A DNA stretch of 64,000 bases from an uncultured Methanobrevibacter sp. (GTDB lineage: Archaea > Methanobacteriota > Methanobacteria > Methanobacteriales > Methanobacteriaceae): the NCBI GenBank assembly GCA_900320515.1, contig ONSJ01000001.1, positions 62,001 through 126,000 of the forward strand. Reading direction: 5' to 3'. The notes beneath the pieces were generated by a model. The model saw only the letters and a program-made list of their open reading frames with translations. It did not search any database and had not been told where the DNA came from. Of the stretch, positions 1 through 8,763 are shown piece after piece. Numbering within the stretch: position 1 is the stretch's first letter; every line of letters begins with the position of its first letter. The translations under genes were made by a program, and so were the position numbers.

Positions 1-1
1 A

Positions 2-325
2 GCTCTGATAACCGATGATATTGTAAACTACACAGAGGACGGCAATGTTTTGCGCTCCAGAGATTTCTACGAGTCCATTTTTGGTGACTTGGATGAGTTG
101 AAGGGCTCTGATATGGATCCTAAGGCATTGATTGAGGGGTGTGCGAATGTTCCGGACATTTACATGGCCTGTGGAGAGGATGACTTTTTATTTGAAAAGA
201 ATATAGATTTTCATGAATTTCTGAAGGATATGGACGTTGATGCTGATTTTGTTAAGGCTTCAGGGGAACACACTTGGGAATTTTGTGATAAGTACATTAA
301 GGAATTCATTAAGACATTGGGGTGA
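2..325 (+). CDS. Esterase, C-terminal part (EstA/tributyrin esterase type)
   Basis: The reading frame is open from the first full codon of the window to TGA at 323-325, so the start lies upstream; an internal TTG at 50 is not a credible start. The visible part resembles the end of alpha/beta-hydrolase esterases of the tributyrin esterase / S-formylglutathione hydrolase-like group. It has an acidic region after an ACGEDDFL segment (expected catalytic Asp) and a GEHTWEF segment with the expected catalytic His. The nucleophile Ser is outside the window. Likely a cytoplasmic carboxylesterase; the substrate cannot be inferred. Confidence 0.7.
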   Translation, partial: ALITDDIVNYTEDGNVLRSRDFYESIFGDLDELKGSDMDPKALIEGCANVPDIYMACGEDDFLFEKNIDFHEFLKDMDVDADFVKASGEHTWEFCDKYIKEFIKTLG

Positions 326-329
326 AATT

Positions 330-701
330 ATGAAATGTCCAAATTGCGGCAATGAGTTGGATGAGGACAACTACTGTGACGAGTGCATTGAATTTTTCAA
401 CAACTTGGATGAGGATTCATCTGATTTTGATTTTGAGGAGGAACCGGATTTCGATTCCATGGTAAACAACGGTGATGAAATCTGTCTGAACTGCACATAT
501 TGGAGCGTAAGTCCATATGGCAGGGCTCATGGAATGTATTGTCGAAGGGGCAATGGCCAGACCGAACCTAACGATTCATGTTTTGACTTTGTTCAGTCTC
601 ACAGCTTTGCCAATTATGGTGATGAAGGTCAGTTTCAGTTTGATGAAACATCAAGAGACATTTCAAACAAGTTGAATAACTGGAGAAACAGCAGATATTA
701 A
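330..701 (+). CDS. Small acidic zinc-ribbon protein with a CLNCxYW / CRxGNG module
   Basis: 123 residues. I chose the ATG at 330, four bases after the esterase stop, because the protein then begins with a zinc ribbon (MKCPNCG, then CDEC at about residues 17-20); an open frame upstream overlaps the esterase. An acidic linker follows, then a second Cys module of the form CLNCxYW...GxxCRxGNG...PxDSCxxF at about residues 53-90. The same second module makes up most of the protein at 46874-47122, so this is a small paralogous family. Two zinc sites are likely. Function unknown; possibly a protein- or nucleic-acid-binding adaptor. Confidence 0.75.
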   Translation: MKCPNCGNELDEDNYCDECIEFFNNLDEDSSDFDFEEEPDFDSMVNNGDEICLNCTYWSVSPYGRAHGMYCRRGNGQTEPNDSCFDFVQSHSFANYGDEGQFQFDETSRDISNKLNNWRNSRY

Positions 702-720
702 AGGAAAAATTAATTTCCTT
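701..720. terminator. Hairpin between convergent genes
   Basis: Perfect 7-bp stem AAGGAAA/TTTCCTT with a 6-nt loop, exactly between the convergent genes ending at 701 and 710. It could act on both strands. Confidence 0.5.
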
Positions 721-1006
721 CAATTTCTTCGCCGACAATAAGTTTGATGCCTAAAGGTGCTGTAACGGATTCCTTGATTGCTTCACCAAATTCTATGAAT
801 TCAGGTGTTTGCATGTGGGCCTGTAGAGCTTCCTGACTTTCCCATTTTTCGATGAATATCAGGGAGCCGTCAAGGACATCCTGGTACAGGTTGTAGGATA
901 TGTTTCCTTCATGTGTTCTTGAGGCGTTGATTAATGTTTCGGCTTGTTTAATTACTTCATCCTTTTTTTCTTCTTTCACTGGTAAATTTGCATTAACGAT
1001 AATCAT
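710..1006 (-). CDS. Antibiotic biosynthesis monooxygenase (ABM/YgiN-like) domain protein
   Basis: 98 residues, the usual length of a single-domain ABM protein (dimeric ferredoxin-like alpha-beta barrel). The sequence starts MIIVNANLPVKEEKKDEV, and the IFIEKWESQEALQAHMQTPEF segment is characteristic of the family, which includes YgiN quinol monooxygenase and heme-degrading relatives. The ATG at 1006 is preceded on the minus strand by AAAAAAGGTGATAAA, a good GGTGA ribosome binding site. Transcribed alone. The substrate is unknown; a role with quinone-like or redox compounds would follow from the family but is not shown. Confidence 0.8.
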   Translation of the reverse strand: MIIVNANLPVKEEKKDEVIKQAETLINASRTHEGNISYNLYQDVLDGSLIFIEKWESQEALQAHMQTPEFIEFGEAIKESVTAPLGIKLIVGEEIEGN

Positions 1007-1093
1007 TTTATCACCTTTTTTTAATTAAAAGTATAAGTGTTTTAACATATTAATTTTGTTCTTTATAATGCATTTTTCACATCAGATTAAATT

Positions 1094-1101
1094 TTTATAT
1101 A
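1094..1101 (+). promoter_or_regulatory. TATA box of pyrG
   Basis: TTTATATA about 58 nt before the CTG start of CTP synthase, in a strongly AT-rich context. Transcription would be expected to start near 1125. Confidence 0.55.
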
Positions 1102-1151
1102 CAATGAGATACTAAAATTATAAATGTAATTTTAATTAGGAGAGGATTTTT

Positions 1152-2753
1152 CTGACAAAGTATATTATTATAACTGGTGGGGTAGTTAGTTCCATAGGTA
1201 AGGGCATAACCTCTGCATCTATGGGAAGAATTTTAAGATCTTATGGTTTAAAAGTTTCAGCTATTAAAATAGACCCATATTTGAACTGGGATTCTGGAAC
1301 ACTCAATCCATATCAACACGGTGAGGTATTTGTAACTCATGATGGTATGGAAACAGACTTGGATTTGGGACACTATGAAAGATTTTTAGATGTTGAGCTT
1401 GATGGAATGGCAAATATTACCACCGGTAAGGTTTATGAATCTGTCATCGCTAAGGAAAGAGAAGGAGGATATCTTGGAGAATGTGTACAGGTTATCCCTC
1501 ATATAACTAATCGTATCAAGGAAATGATTAGGGCAAATTCAGAAAGTGCAGATTATGATGTTGTTCTTGTTGAGCTTGGCGGTACTGTCGGAGATATTGA
1601 AAGCCAACCTTTCCTTGAAGCCTTAAGACAACTCAGAAATGAGGAAGGCAAAGAAAATGTTATGTTTGTCCATGTTACATTTATCCCCTACCTAAATGCA
1701 GCTGGAGAATTCAAAACAAAACCTACCCAACACTCCACAAAGGAATTAAGAAGTGTCGGTATTAATCCTGATGTTATTGTATGCAGGTCACAGGTCCACA
1801 TTGACGACGCCTTGCTTGGAAAAGTTGCTCATTTCTGTGACGTGGACGTTAAGGCAGTGGTCAACACTCCTGATGCAGGAACAATCTATGAGGTTCCTTT
1901 AGTATTGGAGGAACGCAAAATAGGTCAGCTGATTGTTGATAGAATCGGTTTGGATGTTGAGGCAGACTCTTCCAAATTGGACGATTGGGCTAAAATCGTT
2001 GAATCATTAAGAATCACCGATCCTCAAGTCACTATCGGTATCGTTGGAAAATATGTCGAACTTGAAGATTCATACATCAGTATCCGCGAATCTCTCCTTC
2101 ACGCAGCGGCAAGCATCGGAGTAAAGGCAAATATCAAATATTTGAGTTCCGATGTTGAGGAGCTGGACAAGGACGCTTTAAAGGAGTTTGACGGTATCTT
2201 AATTCCAGGAGGATTTGGAGAACGTGGTTTTGAAGGCAAGTTGGATGCAATAGATTATGCGATTGAAAACGATGTTCCGTTGTTCGGAATCTGTCTTGGA
2301 ATGCAGTCCATGGTGACTCAATTTGCAAGAAGAAACGGCTATCCTGATGCCAACAGTTCCGAATTCGATGACAATTTGAAATATCCTGTTATCGACATGA
2401 TGGAAGAGCAAAAGAAAATCAAAAACATGGGCGGAACCATGCGTTTGGGATCCTATGACTGTAAAATCATTGAAGGAACTAAAACTTATGAAGCTTATGG
2501 TGAAATAGATATTGAAGAACGTCACAGGCACAGATATGAGTTTAACAATGATTTCAGAGATGATTTGCAGGAAAAAGGCCTGATAATTTCCGGCACAAGT
2601 CCTGATGACTTCCTGGTTGAAATTGTTGAATTGCCAGATCACCCTTGGGCTATTGGTTGTCAATTCCATCCTGAATTTAAATCAAGACCTAATAGGCCAC
2701 ATCCATTATTTAAAGCATTTTTAGAAGCTATTTATGAGTTTTCTAAAAATTAA
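1152..2753 (+). CDS. pyrG: CTP synthase (non-canonical CTG start)
   Basis: Makes CTP from UTP, ATP and glutamine (last step of pyrimidine nucleotide synthesis). 533 residues with the start chosen here. The invariant N-terminal P-loop region [21 protein letters not shown] is encoded at 1158-1220, upstream of the first ATG (1221), so that ATG cannot be the start. The frame has a stop at 1137-1139 and only GAG, AGG, ATT, TTT before CTG at 1152. AGGAGAGGA at 1138-1146 is well placed for initiation at CTG. The C-terminal class I glutamine amidotransferase domain has nucleophile Cys381 in GICLGMQ and His506/Glu508 in HPEF. Monocistronic with its own TATA box. Confidence 0.97.
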   Translation: MTKYIIITGGVVSSIGKGITSASMGRILRSYGLKVSAIKIDPYLNWDSGTLNPYQHGEVFVTHDGMETDLDLGHYERFLDVELDGMANITTGKVYESVIAKEREGGYLGECVQVIPHITNRIKEMIRANSESADYDVVLVELGGTVGDIESQPFLEALRQLRNEEGKENVMFVHVTFIPYLNAAGEFKTKPTQHSTKELRSVGINPDVIVCRSQVHIDDALLGKVAHFCDVDVKAVVNTPDAGTIYEVPLVLEERKIGQLIVDRIGLDVEADSSKLDDWAKIVESLRITDPQVTIGIVGKYVELEDSYISIRESLLHAAASIGVKANIKYLSSDVEELDKDALKEFDGILIPGGFGERGFEGKLDAIDYAIENDVPLFGICLGMQSMVTQFARRNGYPDANSSEFDDNLKYPVIDMMEEQKKIKNMGGTMRLGSYDCKIIEGTKTYEAYGEIDIEERHRHRYEFNNDFRDDLQEKGLIISGTSPDDFLVEIVELPDHPWAIGCQFHPEFKSRPNRPHPLFKAFLEAIYEFSKN

Positions 2754-2848
2754 TTTTTCTCTTTTTGTTACAATTTTACAAGTCAAAAGCAATTTGACAA
2801 GTTGATTTTCTATCTAATTAATATATTTTGAGTTATAATAGTACTATC

Positions 2849-3715
2849 ATGAATTTTAGTACCATTTTTTTGATTCAAATAATTATTACATTGCTATTTT
2901 GTATTTTGGCATCAATTTACGATATTCGAGACAATTTTGTTCCCGAGAGGTTATGTTATGTTTTGGCGTTATTTGGACTGGCCTCAAATCTGATATTGTC
3001 ATTGATTTCAAATAACGTTAAATTCATTTTAGCTTCATTTATTTCAATGGTTATCACATATGCCATAACTTATTTGCTGTGGAAATTGAAAATGTGGGGT
3101 GGTGGTGATGTAAGATTATTCACTGCCATTGCTACAGTAATACCAAGTGGACTCAATATAGATTTTTTGAATGTTTTTCCCCAGTTGTCAATATATCCGT
3201 TTTCATTCAGTGTCGTTGCAAACAGCATTCTGGTTTCATTTCCGTTTTTGGCGATATTTGTTTGCCATCTCATCGCTAAAAATGAGACATTCAAAAAGCA
3301 TCCCTTTTATTTGATAACTCTTCTGAATATTGAGAATCTAAGAAAGATAATCCATTCGACCTTGAATAAGACAATACCTATCAAGGATTTGAAGGAAGGA
3401 AACATCGTAAATGATTTTTATTTTGATGAAGAGTACATCATTGAGTTGATAAATGATGTCGATGGCAATCTGGAAGTGTGTGAAAGCAAAAGCGATGAGG
3501 GAAAATATTATTTCAAATCCATGAGTGCCGGTGGAATAACTGAAAAGGACATGTATCTAATCAAGATAATGAGCGCTCAGGGATTCATCGGCAAATACAT
3601 ATCCATAAAGATTTCCTATCCGTTCACTCCTGCAATATTTGCAGGCCTGCTTGTGGCGGTATTTTATGGGGACATAATCATGCTTTTTGCAAAAAATCTG
3701 GTTTTGGTGGTGTAG
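2849..3715 (+). CDS. Archaeal prepilin/preflagellin peptidase, A24 family with type II C-terminal domain
   Basis: Membrane aspartyl protease that removes class III signal peptides from archaeal pilins. ATG at 2849 is preferred; a TTG at 2828 in frame is possible, and neither has a clear ribosome binding site. The two catalytic Asp motifs are visible: SIYDIRDNFVPERL near residue 25 and MWGGGDVRLF near residue 90. There are several hydrophobic segments in the first 150 residues, then a soluble domain containing IPIKDLKEGNIV, as in archaeal A24 C-terminal type II domains, and a final membrane helix. The next gene, 2 nt downstream, encodes a class III pilin-like protein, a likely substrate. Confidence 0.85.
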   Translation: MNFSTIFLIQIIITLLFCILASIYDIRDNFVPERLCYVLALFGLASNLILSLISNNVKFILASFISMVITYAITYLLWKLKMWGGGDVRLFTAIATVIPSGLNIDFLNVFPQLSIYPFSFSVVANSILVSFPFLAIFVCHLIAKNETFKKHPFYLITLLNIENLRKIIHSTLNKTIPIKDLKEGNIVNDFYFDEEYIIELINDVDGNLEVCESKSDEGKYYFKSMSAGGITEKDMYLIKIMSAQGFIGKYISIKISYPFTPAIFAGLLVAVFYGDIIMLFAKNLVLVV

Positions 3716-3717
3716 CG

Positions 3718-4143
3718 ATGATTGACAGTAGGGGTCAGGTTTCTCTTGAATATTTGCTGATATTTGTAGTGTCGCTAATCCTGTTGATTGCTTTCACATT
3801 GCCTTTAGCGGAATTGACGATTGGAAATACATTGGATGTGTCTGATACGTTAAACGTGAAATCCGACTTGTCAAAGGTGTCCCAGGCCATTGAAGAGGTT
3901 TACGGACAGGGTCAGGGATCTAAACACACGATTGATGTTGTCGCATCAAATGATTTGAAGGTAAATGTTGCAAGTGATTATATTTCATGCAATATAAAGC
4001 TTAAAGACGGTAAAAATAAAGCTGAAAAAATATATTTCAGGTCAACACTTGAAAAATCCAGCATATATCTGAAGAAAGGTGAAAATTCAATAACTGTTGA
4101 ATGGCCTGAAAATAGTGAAAATATGCAGATATATGTAAAATAA
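3718..4143 (+). CDS. Class III signal peptide (pilin-like) protein
   Basis: 141 residues. The N-terminus MIDSRGQVSLEYLLIF has the archaeal class III signature QxSxEYL at residues 7-13, followed by a hydrophobic helix of about 20 residues, so cleavage is expected before the Gln. The rest is a small beta-rich extracellular domain without cysteine clusters. Starts 2 nt after the A24 peptidase stop, so the two are almost certainly co-transcribed. It may be a minor pilin of an adhesion pilus. Two similar proteins occur at 45595-46481. Confidence 0.8.
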   Translation: MIDSRGQVSLEYLLIFVVSLILLIAFTLPLAELTIGNTLDVSDTLNVKSDLSKVSQAIEEVYGQGQGSKHTIDVVASNDLKVNVASDYISCNIKLKDGKNKAEKIYFRSTLEKSSIYLKKGENSITVEWPENSENMQIYVK

Positions 4144-4218
4144 TCACTTTTCATACAAAAGTTTTTTTAAGTATATAATTTAATATTTTAATATACTGTA
4201 AAATGGCGTGTGAAATAT

Positions 4219-5022
4219 ATGGATATTATAACTCTAATAATTTACCTTGTTTTATTTATTATTATGATGGTTTTTGTTTTTTCAATAGGAATGTTGAGAC
4301 AATACATGCCAAAACGCGAAGTGCTGTTGGTTCTGGCAGTGGCTTTTTTAATCGGTTCAATCGGAGGAGCATTCTTCCTGCAGCCGATTTATGAAGAGCT
4401 GCCGGATATGGCAAGTACTATTGAAAAAAGCATGCCCAATAATGAAGAAAAATTATCTCTCGATTTGTCATCTTCTGTAGATACTGATGCCCTTAGAAAA
4501 GACGTATCTTCCATGAAGGGTTTCAAATCATTTGATGAAACTTCGATTTCGATACCGATGTGGCACTTTAATAAAATGGAGCATGACTATTTTGAGGAGA
4601 TAGTCGGAAATATTGACAGCCACTATAAGAATTATACCGTAGCGGATGATAAAATCATTATAGAGTTGGATGATAATTACACAGCATCCCAAGCTTTAAA
4701 AACTTTTTCAGATTGGTATAAATTGGTATATGGTGAGACACTTTCCTATGCACAGATTCATGCTGTTTTAGTTGTTGATTCAGCTAATCTGGATGATTTT
4801 GAACAGGCACTGCTTAATAAAGGAATTGTCGCAAGCAATATTGAAGGGCCGGTTCAAAATAGCGTAAATGCAACAAACTCTTCAATGCTGTCAAATCTTC
4901 AATTTACATTGGTTTGCGGCGGTATCGGTGTTGTTGTCGCATTGATAGGAATCTATATGGACACTGTTGTTCCGGCATATAGAAGATTTAGAAAAACCAT
5001 GAACAAAAAACGTAAACGATAG
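4219..5022 (+). CDS. Membrane protein with extracellular domain, unknown function
   Basis: 267 residues from ATG 4219 (a GTG at 4208 is out of frame; an in-frame GTG at 4210 would add three residues; GTGTGA at 4208-4213 suits the ATG). Two hydrophobic helices at about 1-30 and 37-60, a soluble segment of about 170 residues with SFDETSISIPMWHFNKMEHDYF, then a third helix near residues 225-250 and a very basic tail (RRFRKTMNKKRKR). The positive-inside rule puts the tail in the cytoplasm. No family recognised. The gene ends 2 nt before the Dph6-like gene, so they are likely co-transcribed. Confidence 0.7.
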   Translation: MDIITLIIYLVLFIIMMVFVFSIGMLRQYMPKREVLLVLAVAFLIGSIGGAFFLQPIYEELPDMASTIEKSMPNNEEKLSLDLSSSVDTDALRKDVSSMKGFKSFDETSISIPMWHFNKMEHDYFEEIVGNIDSHYKNYTVADDKIIIELDDNYTASQALKTFSDWYKLVYGETLSYAQIHAVLVVDSANLDDFEQALLNKGIVASNIEGPVQNSVNATNSSMLSNLQFTLVCGGIGVVVALIGIYMDTVVPAYRRFRKTMNKKRKR

Positions 5023-5024
5023 AT

Positions 5025-5705
5025 ATGAACGTTGCGATTTTATTTTCTGGAGGCAAAGACAGCACCATGGCTGTTTATGCCGCTTTGGAAGCGAAAGAAG
5101 ATGTAAAATATCTTCTTTCAATGAAATCCAAAAATGATGAGTCATACATGTTTCATGTTCCCAACATTCATGTCACCGATCTGCTTTCCGAGGCGCTTGA
5201 TATTCCTATAATGTCAGTTGAAACAGATGGAGTTAAGGAAGAGGAACTTGAGGATTTGAAGGCCGCTTTTTTAGACCTTAAGGATTTGGGTGTTGAGGCA
5301 ATATACACAGGTGCACTTTATTCAGTCTATCAGAAGTCCAGAATTGAAAAATTGGGTGATGATGTCGGATTGAAAATAATTTCTCCTTATTGGCATGTGG
5401 ACGAACTGGAATACATGCGCAAAATCGTTTCATTAGGTTTTAAGATAATGATTTGCGGTGTCGCTGCATGGGGATTGGATGAATCCTGGCTTGGAAGAAT
5501 AATCGACTATGATACAATCGATGAGCTTGTCCGGCTTAATGAAAAATATCATGTTGACATAGCCTTTGAAGGCGGTGAAGCCGAAACATTGGCTATTGAC
5601 GGACCTATTTTTAAAAAAAGAATTGAAATATTAAAATATAAAAAGGAATGGCATCTTGACAGTGGTGTTTTTGTAATCGAAGATGCTGTTTTAAAAGAAA
5701 AATAA
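5025..5705 (+). CDS. dph6: Diphthine--ammonia ligase-like PP-loop ATPase (Dph6 family)
   Basis: 226 residues, typical for archaeal Dph6 proteins. The PP-loop ATP pyrophosphatase motif SGGKDS is at residues 8-13, followed by the family segments ALYSVYQKSRIE and FEGGEAETL near the C-terminus. Family knowledge: Dph6 amidates diphthine to diphthamide on elongation factor 2 using ATP and ammonia, the last step of diphthamide synthesis. The start ATG lies 2 nt after the preceding membrane protein stop. Confidence 0.88.
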   Translation: MNVAILFSGGKDSTMAVYAALEAKEDVKYLLSMKSKNDESYMFHVPNIHVTDLLSEALDIPIMSVETDGVKEEELEDLKAAFLDLKDLGVEAIYTGALYSVYQKSRIEKLGDDVGLKIISPYWHVDELEYMRKIVSLGFKIMICGVAAWGLDESWLGRIIDYDTIDELVRLNEKYHVDIAFEGGEAETLAIDGPIFKKRIEILKYKKEWHLDSGVFVIEDAVLKEK

Positions 5706-6245
5706 TTATAATCCGATTTCACTAAAGAATTCGTTGATTTCATCCTGGAAGCTTTCCAGATCACTTTCGTTAATGATTAACTTGTCTGAAAGTGCAATCA
5801 CTGTTCCGATTCCAAAGCCCAATTCATTTTTGTCCCTTCTTTCAAATTCGGAATATTCCTGTGAATCGTCTTCCCTCATTCTCAGTTTCAATCTTTCAAA
5901 GCGTATTTTAGGATTGGTGAATACGGAAAGGATAATGAAGTTTTCGAAATTTTCCTTAAACATCTCCACTTCATGATGGCTTCTTATGCCCTCAACGATA
6001 ATCAGATTTTCAACACCGTCGTCCTGAAGTTTTTTAATCTTTTTGATTGTAAGCTCAGACACTATGTACGGACCATGCTCTGCCCTTAGATTTTGGGCAG
6101 TTTCCTTGCTGCCTTCTCCTCTTTTTTTGGCTTCTTCTCGTACAATGTCGCCCATACTAACAATAATTGCTCCTTTTTCAGCTGCCAAGTCTGAAATTAT
6201 GCTTTTTCCAGAACCCGGCATACCAGATATTCCCATTACTTGCAT
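5706..6245 (-). CDS. UPF0200 family nucleoside/dephospho-CoA kinase-like P-loop protein
   Basis: 179 residues from ATG 6245. A GTG at 6254 overlaps the upstream stop, but GAGTGA just upstream favours the ATG. Walker A is GMPGSGKS at the extreme N-terminus, with a VSMGDIVREEAKKRG segment as in UPF0200 proteins and adenylate kinase-like folds. Archaeal UPF0200 proteins are related to dephospho-CoA kinases. The gene follows and nearly overlaps archaeal phosphopantothenate synthetase, an enzyme of CoA synthesis, which supports a CoA-related role by inference only. Confidence 0.8.
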   Translation of the reverse strand: MQVMGISGMPGSGKSIISDLAAEKGAIIVSMGDIVREEAKKRGEGSKETAQNLRAEHGPYIVSELTIKKIKKLQDDGVENLIIVEGIRSHHEVEMFKENFENFIILSVFTNPKIRFERLKLRMREDDSQEYSEFERRDKNELGFGIGTVIALSDKLIINESDLESFQDEINEFFSEIGL

Positions 6246-6250
6246 TATAT

Positions 6251-6988
6251 TCACTCTTTAATTCTTATTTGCTCTAATGATTCCTTAAGATTTTCATCAT
6301 TGTCATATTCATTGACTAATTCCATCAATATTTCCTTATCTTGTGTCTTTAAGTCTTCAGCTATCTTTGTCATAAATGGTATTGCACGAACAATATTGTC
6401 CATTATTGACACGTCAGACATTTTTGATGTTCTTGAAAGTGGATTCAAATCAATTGTTATTATATTCTTGCCGCTTTTTTTCAGTATTTCTGCTCTGTCG
6501 CCATCTTCTAATGGAATAAGTATTGTATCCGCACTGTATATTCCGGTTTTGCTTGCTGAAGATCTGCTATTCTTTATTTCATTTAAATATTCTATATCAT
6601 CATCTAATGATCCTAAAATTTCTTTATACCCATGGTCTTTATATAATTGAGTAATTATTTTCACTCTGTCGTCTGTTCTATAAAAAAGGTTTATTTCTAT
6701 TTTTGCATTAACGCTTCTGGCCAGTTCGATTATCTCATCACATGCAAGGGCGGTTGCATTGCCGTTGACTGAAATCACGGGATTGTTTGATAAAAGCAGT
6801 GCAGCCACTGCCACATACATTGCTCTTTTTGCCGGATATGTGGTCTTCTCTCCAATCAGATAATCAAACGCTTCGCCACGGCCATGAGCTATCATGGCTG
6901 ATTCTGCCAAATAGCCTTCCTTTGAGGCTTTGACGATTTTGTCTCTTAATAATAATGATTCATACCTAGGATGTGATTTTGGTATCAT
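6251..6988 (-). CDS. 4-phosphopantoate--beta-alanine ligase (archaeal phosphopantothenate synthetase)
   Basis: Joins 4-phosphopantoate and beta-alanine with ATP to 4-phosphopantothenate, the archaeal route to CoA. 245 residues. Family signatures are all present: the N-terminal IPKSHPRYESL, HGRGEAFDYLIGE, the PVISVNGNATAL loop, and LIPLEDGDRAE followed by IDLNPLSRTSKMSDVSIMDN. ATG at 6988 is preceded by GGAGAT on the minus strand. The stop TGA overlaps the region of the next gene (UPF0200), so the pair is translationally coupled. Confidence 0.93.
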   Translation of the reverse strand: MIPKSHPRYESLLLRDKIVKASKEGYLAESAMIAHGRGEAFDYLIGEKTTYPAKRAMYVAVAALLLSNNPVISVNGNATALACDEIIELARSVNAKIEINLFYRTDDRVKIITQLYKDHGYKEILGSLDDDIEYLNEIKNSRSSASKTGIYSADTILIPLEDGDRAEILKKSGKNIITIDLNPLSRTSKMSDVSIMDNIVRAIPFMTKIAEDLKTQDKEILMELVNEYDNDENLKESLEQIRIKE

Positions 6989-6999
6989 ATTTTATCTCC

Positions 7000-7383
7000 T
7001 TACTTTAAATCAATAGTCATTTGAGCTAAATATCCTAAAAAGGTTGTTATCAATATTGTAATTAGGGCTATGGAAAGGATATGTGTGGAATACTTTCCTA
7101 TAATCAATTTTCCGGCTTTTGGCAATACGAAAAATATCGCATCTAAAATAATGTCAATAATGGTGAACAGAACTCCAACCAGGAATCCTTCAATAACTTC
7201 ATTGCTTTCTATATTTCTTATATAAATTATTCCGAAAAATCCTGTTACAATAATTGTAATTATAGGTACAATAATATTGATATTTGAAAAATGGGAGTTA
7301 AATATTGGGTTAAAAATTCCAATTAAAATTGTAGTTATACTCCATGACAGGATTCCGCATATTATACCTAATTTCAGTTTCAT
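7000..7383 (-). CDS. DUF5518-like small membrane protein
   Basis: 127 residues from ATG 7383 (an in-frame TTG lies two codons upstream). Four hydrophobic segments span nearly the whole chain, and the pattern GIICGILSWSIT...GFFGIIYIRNIESNEVIEGFLVGVLF resembles DUF5518 proteins common in Methanobacteriales. Function is unknown. It lies 11 nt upstream of the phosphopantothenate synthetase gene on the same strand and is probably the first gene of that transcript. Confidence 0.65.
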   Translation of the reverse strand: MKLKLGIICGILSWSITTILIGIFNPIFNSHFSNINIIVPIITIIVTGFFGIIYIRNIESNEVIEGFLVGVLFTIIDIILDAIFFVLPKAGKLIIGKYSTHILSIALITILITTFLGYLAQMTIDLK

Positions 7384-7715
7384 TCTCAAACCTTAAATGT
7401 TAATTAATTATATTTTTATTTTAAAATATTAAATACTTTTCTAAGGTTTTTCAACAGTTGAATCGCTTTTCTAATTAAAAATAGTTTTTGAGTTGGTGGT
7501 AGATAATTAATTAAATTAACTATCTACCTGCTTGTTTTAACAAGCTTTTAGAGAAATGAATTTTAAAATTTGGCTGTTTTATCTATCTCTAGGCTACTTT
7601 GTAGCCAATTATATTATTTGAAAGTAACCATATATAAAGTTTATTGTAATTTATAAAAATTCAAGTATACTTTATTAAAAAGCTTTATATTAGGTTATTT
7701 ATAAAGTTTAATTGA
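7384..7715. other. AT-rich divergent intergenic region with four inverted repeats
   Basis: 332 bases without a supported gene, between divergent genes. It holds TTCAAC-A-GTTGAA (7450-7462), a long hairpin with arms GGTAGATA/TATCTACC (7498-7528) extended inside by TTAATT/AATTAA after one mismatch, a hairpin GCTTGTT/AACAAGC followed by TTTT (7530-7549), and GGCTAC-TTT-GTAGCC (7592-7606). The last 40 bases contain TATA-like boxes for the exonuclease gene. Confidence 0.6.
7450..7549 (+). ncRNA. Candidate structured small RNA
   Basis: Tentative. A TATA-like stretch (AATATTAAATAC near 7425-7436) lies about 25 nt upstream of a run containing two strong hairpins, the second with a 7-bp stem and 2-nt loop followed by four T, which resembles a transcription end. 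No open frame of useful length and no known RNA family recognised. The same hairpins could instead serve as operators or as terminators. Confidence 0.25.
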
Positions 7716-8762
7716 ATGATGCATGATTATAATTTTGAAGAATATTTGAGAAAAACGCTATCCAACTCAATAAGCTCACAGAATCCTTCAGAAACTGCAA
7801 AAAATAAGGCAAGGAAACTATCTCCATCATATTATCAGGATTTGAAAGAAAAGCTTTTGATTGAATATGATAAGAAATCCTTGAAAGATGTAATGGACTG
7901 TAAAATATCCAAGACATCCTTTGGGGATGTGCTGAAAATAACAAAAAGGGAAAGGGTAGATTTTAATATTGAGGACAATGATTTCATGCATCAGATGAAC
8001 CGCAATTTGAAATTGCTGCCTAAAATAGGTCTGAAAACTGAGCAAAACCTTAAAAGCAAAGGTTATGACACGATAGAATCCCTCACAAATCATGACCGGT
8101 ATGGGGATTTGGCATCTGAGTTTTTACGAGATTTGGATGGGATGTCGTTTTGCGAAATCATTGACATGTTGGACGGTAACAGGTATTCAAAAAAATGCAG
8201 GGATAACGTAATCAAAAGCATCAGCCTGACGGATGAGAAAAACTTCAAGTTCATGGATATTGAGACAAAAGGATTGTCTAATGTTCCGATAATATTGATA
8301 GGTGTTGCTGAAATTAAGCAAAATAGCATTGAGGCATCTCAATATTTCCTGAGGGATTACACCGAAGAGGCAAGCATCATTGATGCCTACCTGTCTCATT
8401 TGGATGAGGATTCAATTCATGTGACATTCAATGGAAAAACTTTTGATGTACCTTTTATAAAAAATAGATGTAGATACAATAGGATTGATGCCGATTTGGA
8501 CTTGCCTCACCTTGACTTGATGTATTTTGCAAAAAATCTGTGGGGTGAAAAGCTGCCGAATTGCCAGCTGCAAACGATAGAAAAAGAATTGTTTGGAATA
8601 AATCGTGTTGGAGATGTTCCGGGACAATATATTCCCGGATATTATGATGCTTATTTAGAAGAAAATAATATAGGTCCCGTAGTGCCGATAATAGAGCACA
8701 ATGCCCAGGATATTATTTCACTTGCAAGCTTTTTAGATAAAATGTATAGGGATGTAAATTAA
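7716..8762 (+). CDS. YprB/MrfB-like RNase H-fold 3'-5' exonuclease
   Basis: 348 residues. The C-terminal half is an RNase H-like (PF13482, YprB type) exonuclease domain with DEDD residues visible: FMDIETKG near residue 180, HVTFNGKTFDVPFIKNR near 245, and HNAQDIISL near 330. The N-terminal half is probably a DNA-binding segment with a LPKIGLKTEQNLKSKGYDTIESL helix-hairpin-helix-like stretch. In Bacillus, MrfB (YprB) works with helicase MrfA (YprA) in repair of mitomycin C lesions; a MrfA-like helicase lies at 34879. Followed after 1 nt by the HEAT-repeat gene, so an operon. It lacks the repair-operon motif seen upstream of the other repair genes here. Confidence 0.8.
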   Translation: MMHDYNFEEYLRKTLSNSISSQNPSETAKNKARKLSPSYYQDLKEKLLIEYDKKSLKDVMDCKISKTSFGDVLKITKRERVDFNIEDNDFMHQMNRNLKLLPKIGLKTEQNLKSKGYDTIESLTNHDRYGDLASEFLRDLDGMSFCEIIDMLDGNRYSKKCRDNVIKSISLTDEKNFKFMDIETKGLSNVPIILIGVAEIKQNSIEASQYFLRDYTEEASIIDAYLSHLDEDSIHVTFNGKTFDVPFIKNRCRYNRIDADLDLPHLDLMYFAKNLWGEKLPNCQLQTIEKELFGINRVGDVPGQYIPGYYDAYLEENNIGPVVPIIEHNAQDIISLASFLDKMYRDVN

Positions 8763-8763
8763 A

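Noticed and set aside
237-330. Longer reading frame for the first zinc-ribbon protein starting at 237
   Set aside because: It would overlap the esterase by about 90 bases, and the ATG at 330 begins directly with the zinc ribbon.
1221-1223. ATG at 1221 as start of CTP synthase
   Set aside because: It would delete the conserved P-loop region that is clearly encoded upstream in frame.
2199-2669. Minus-strand open frame opposite pyrG
   Set aside because: A shadow of the CTP synthase frame; its amino acid composition is unlike a real protein and it has no ribosome binding site.
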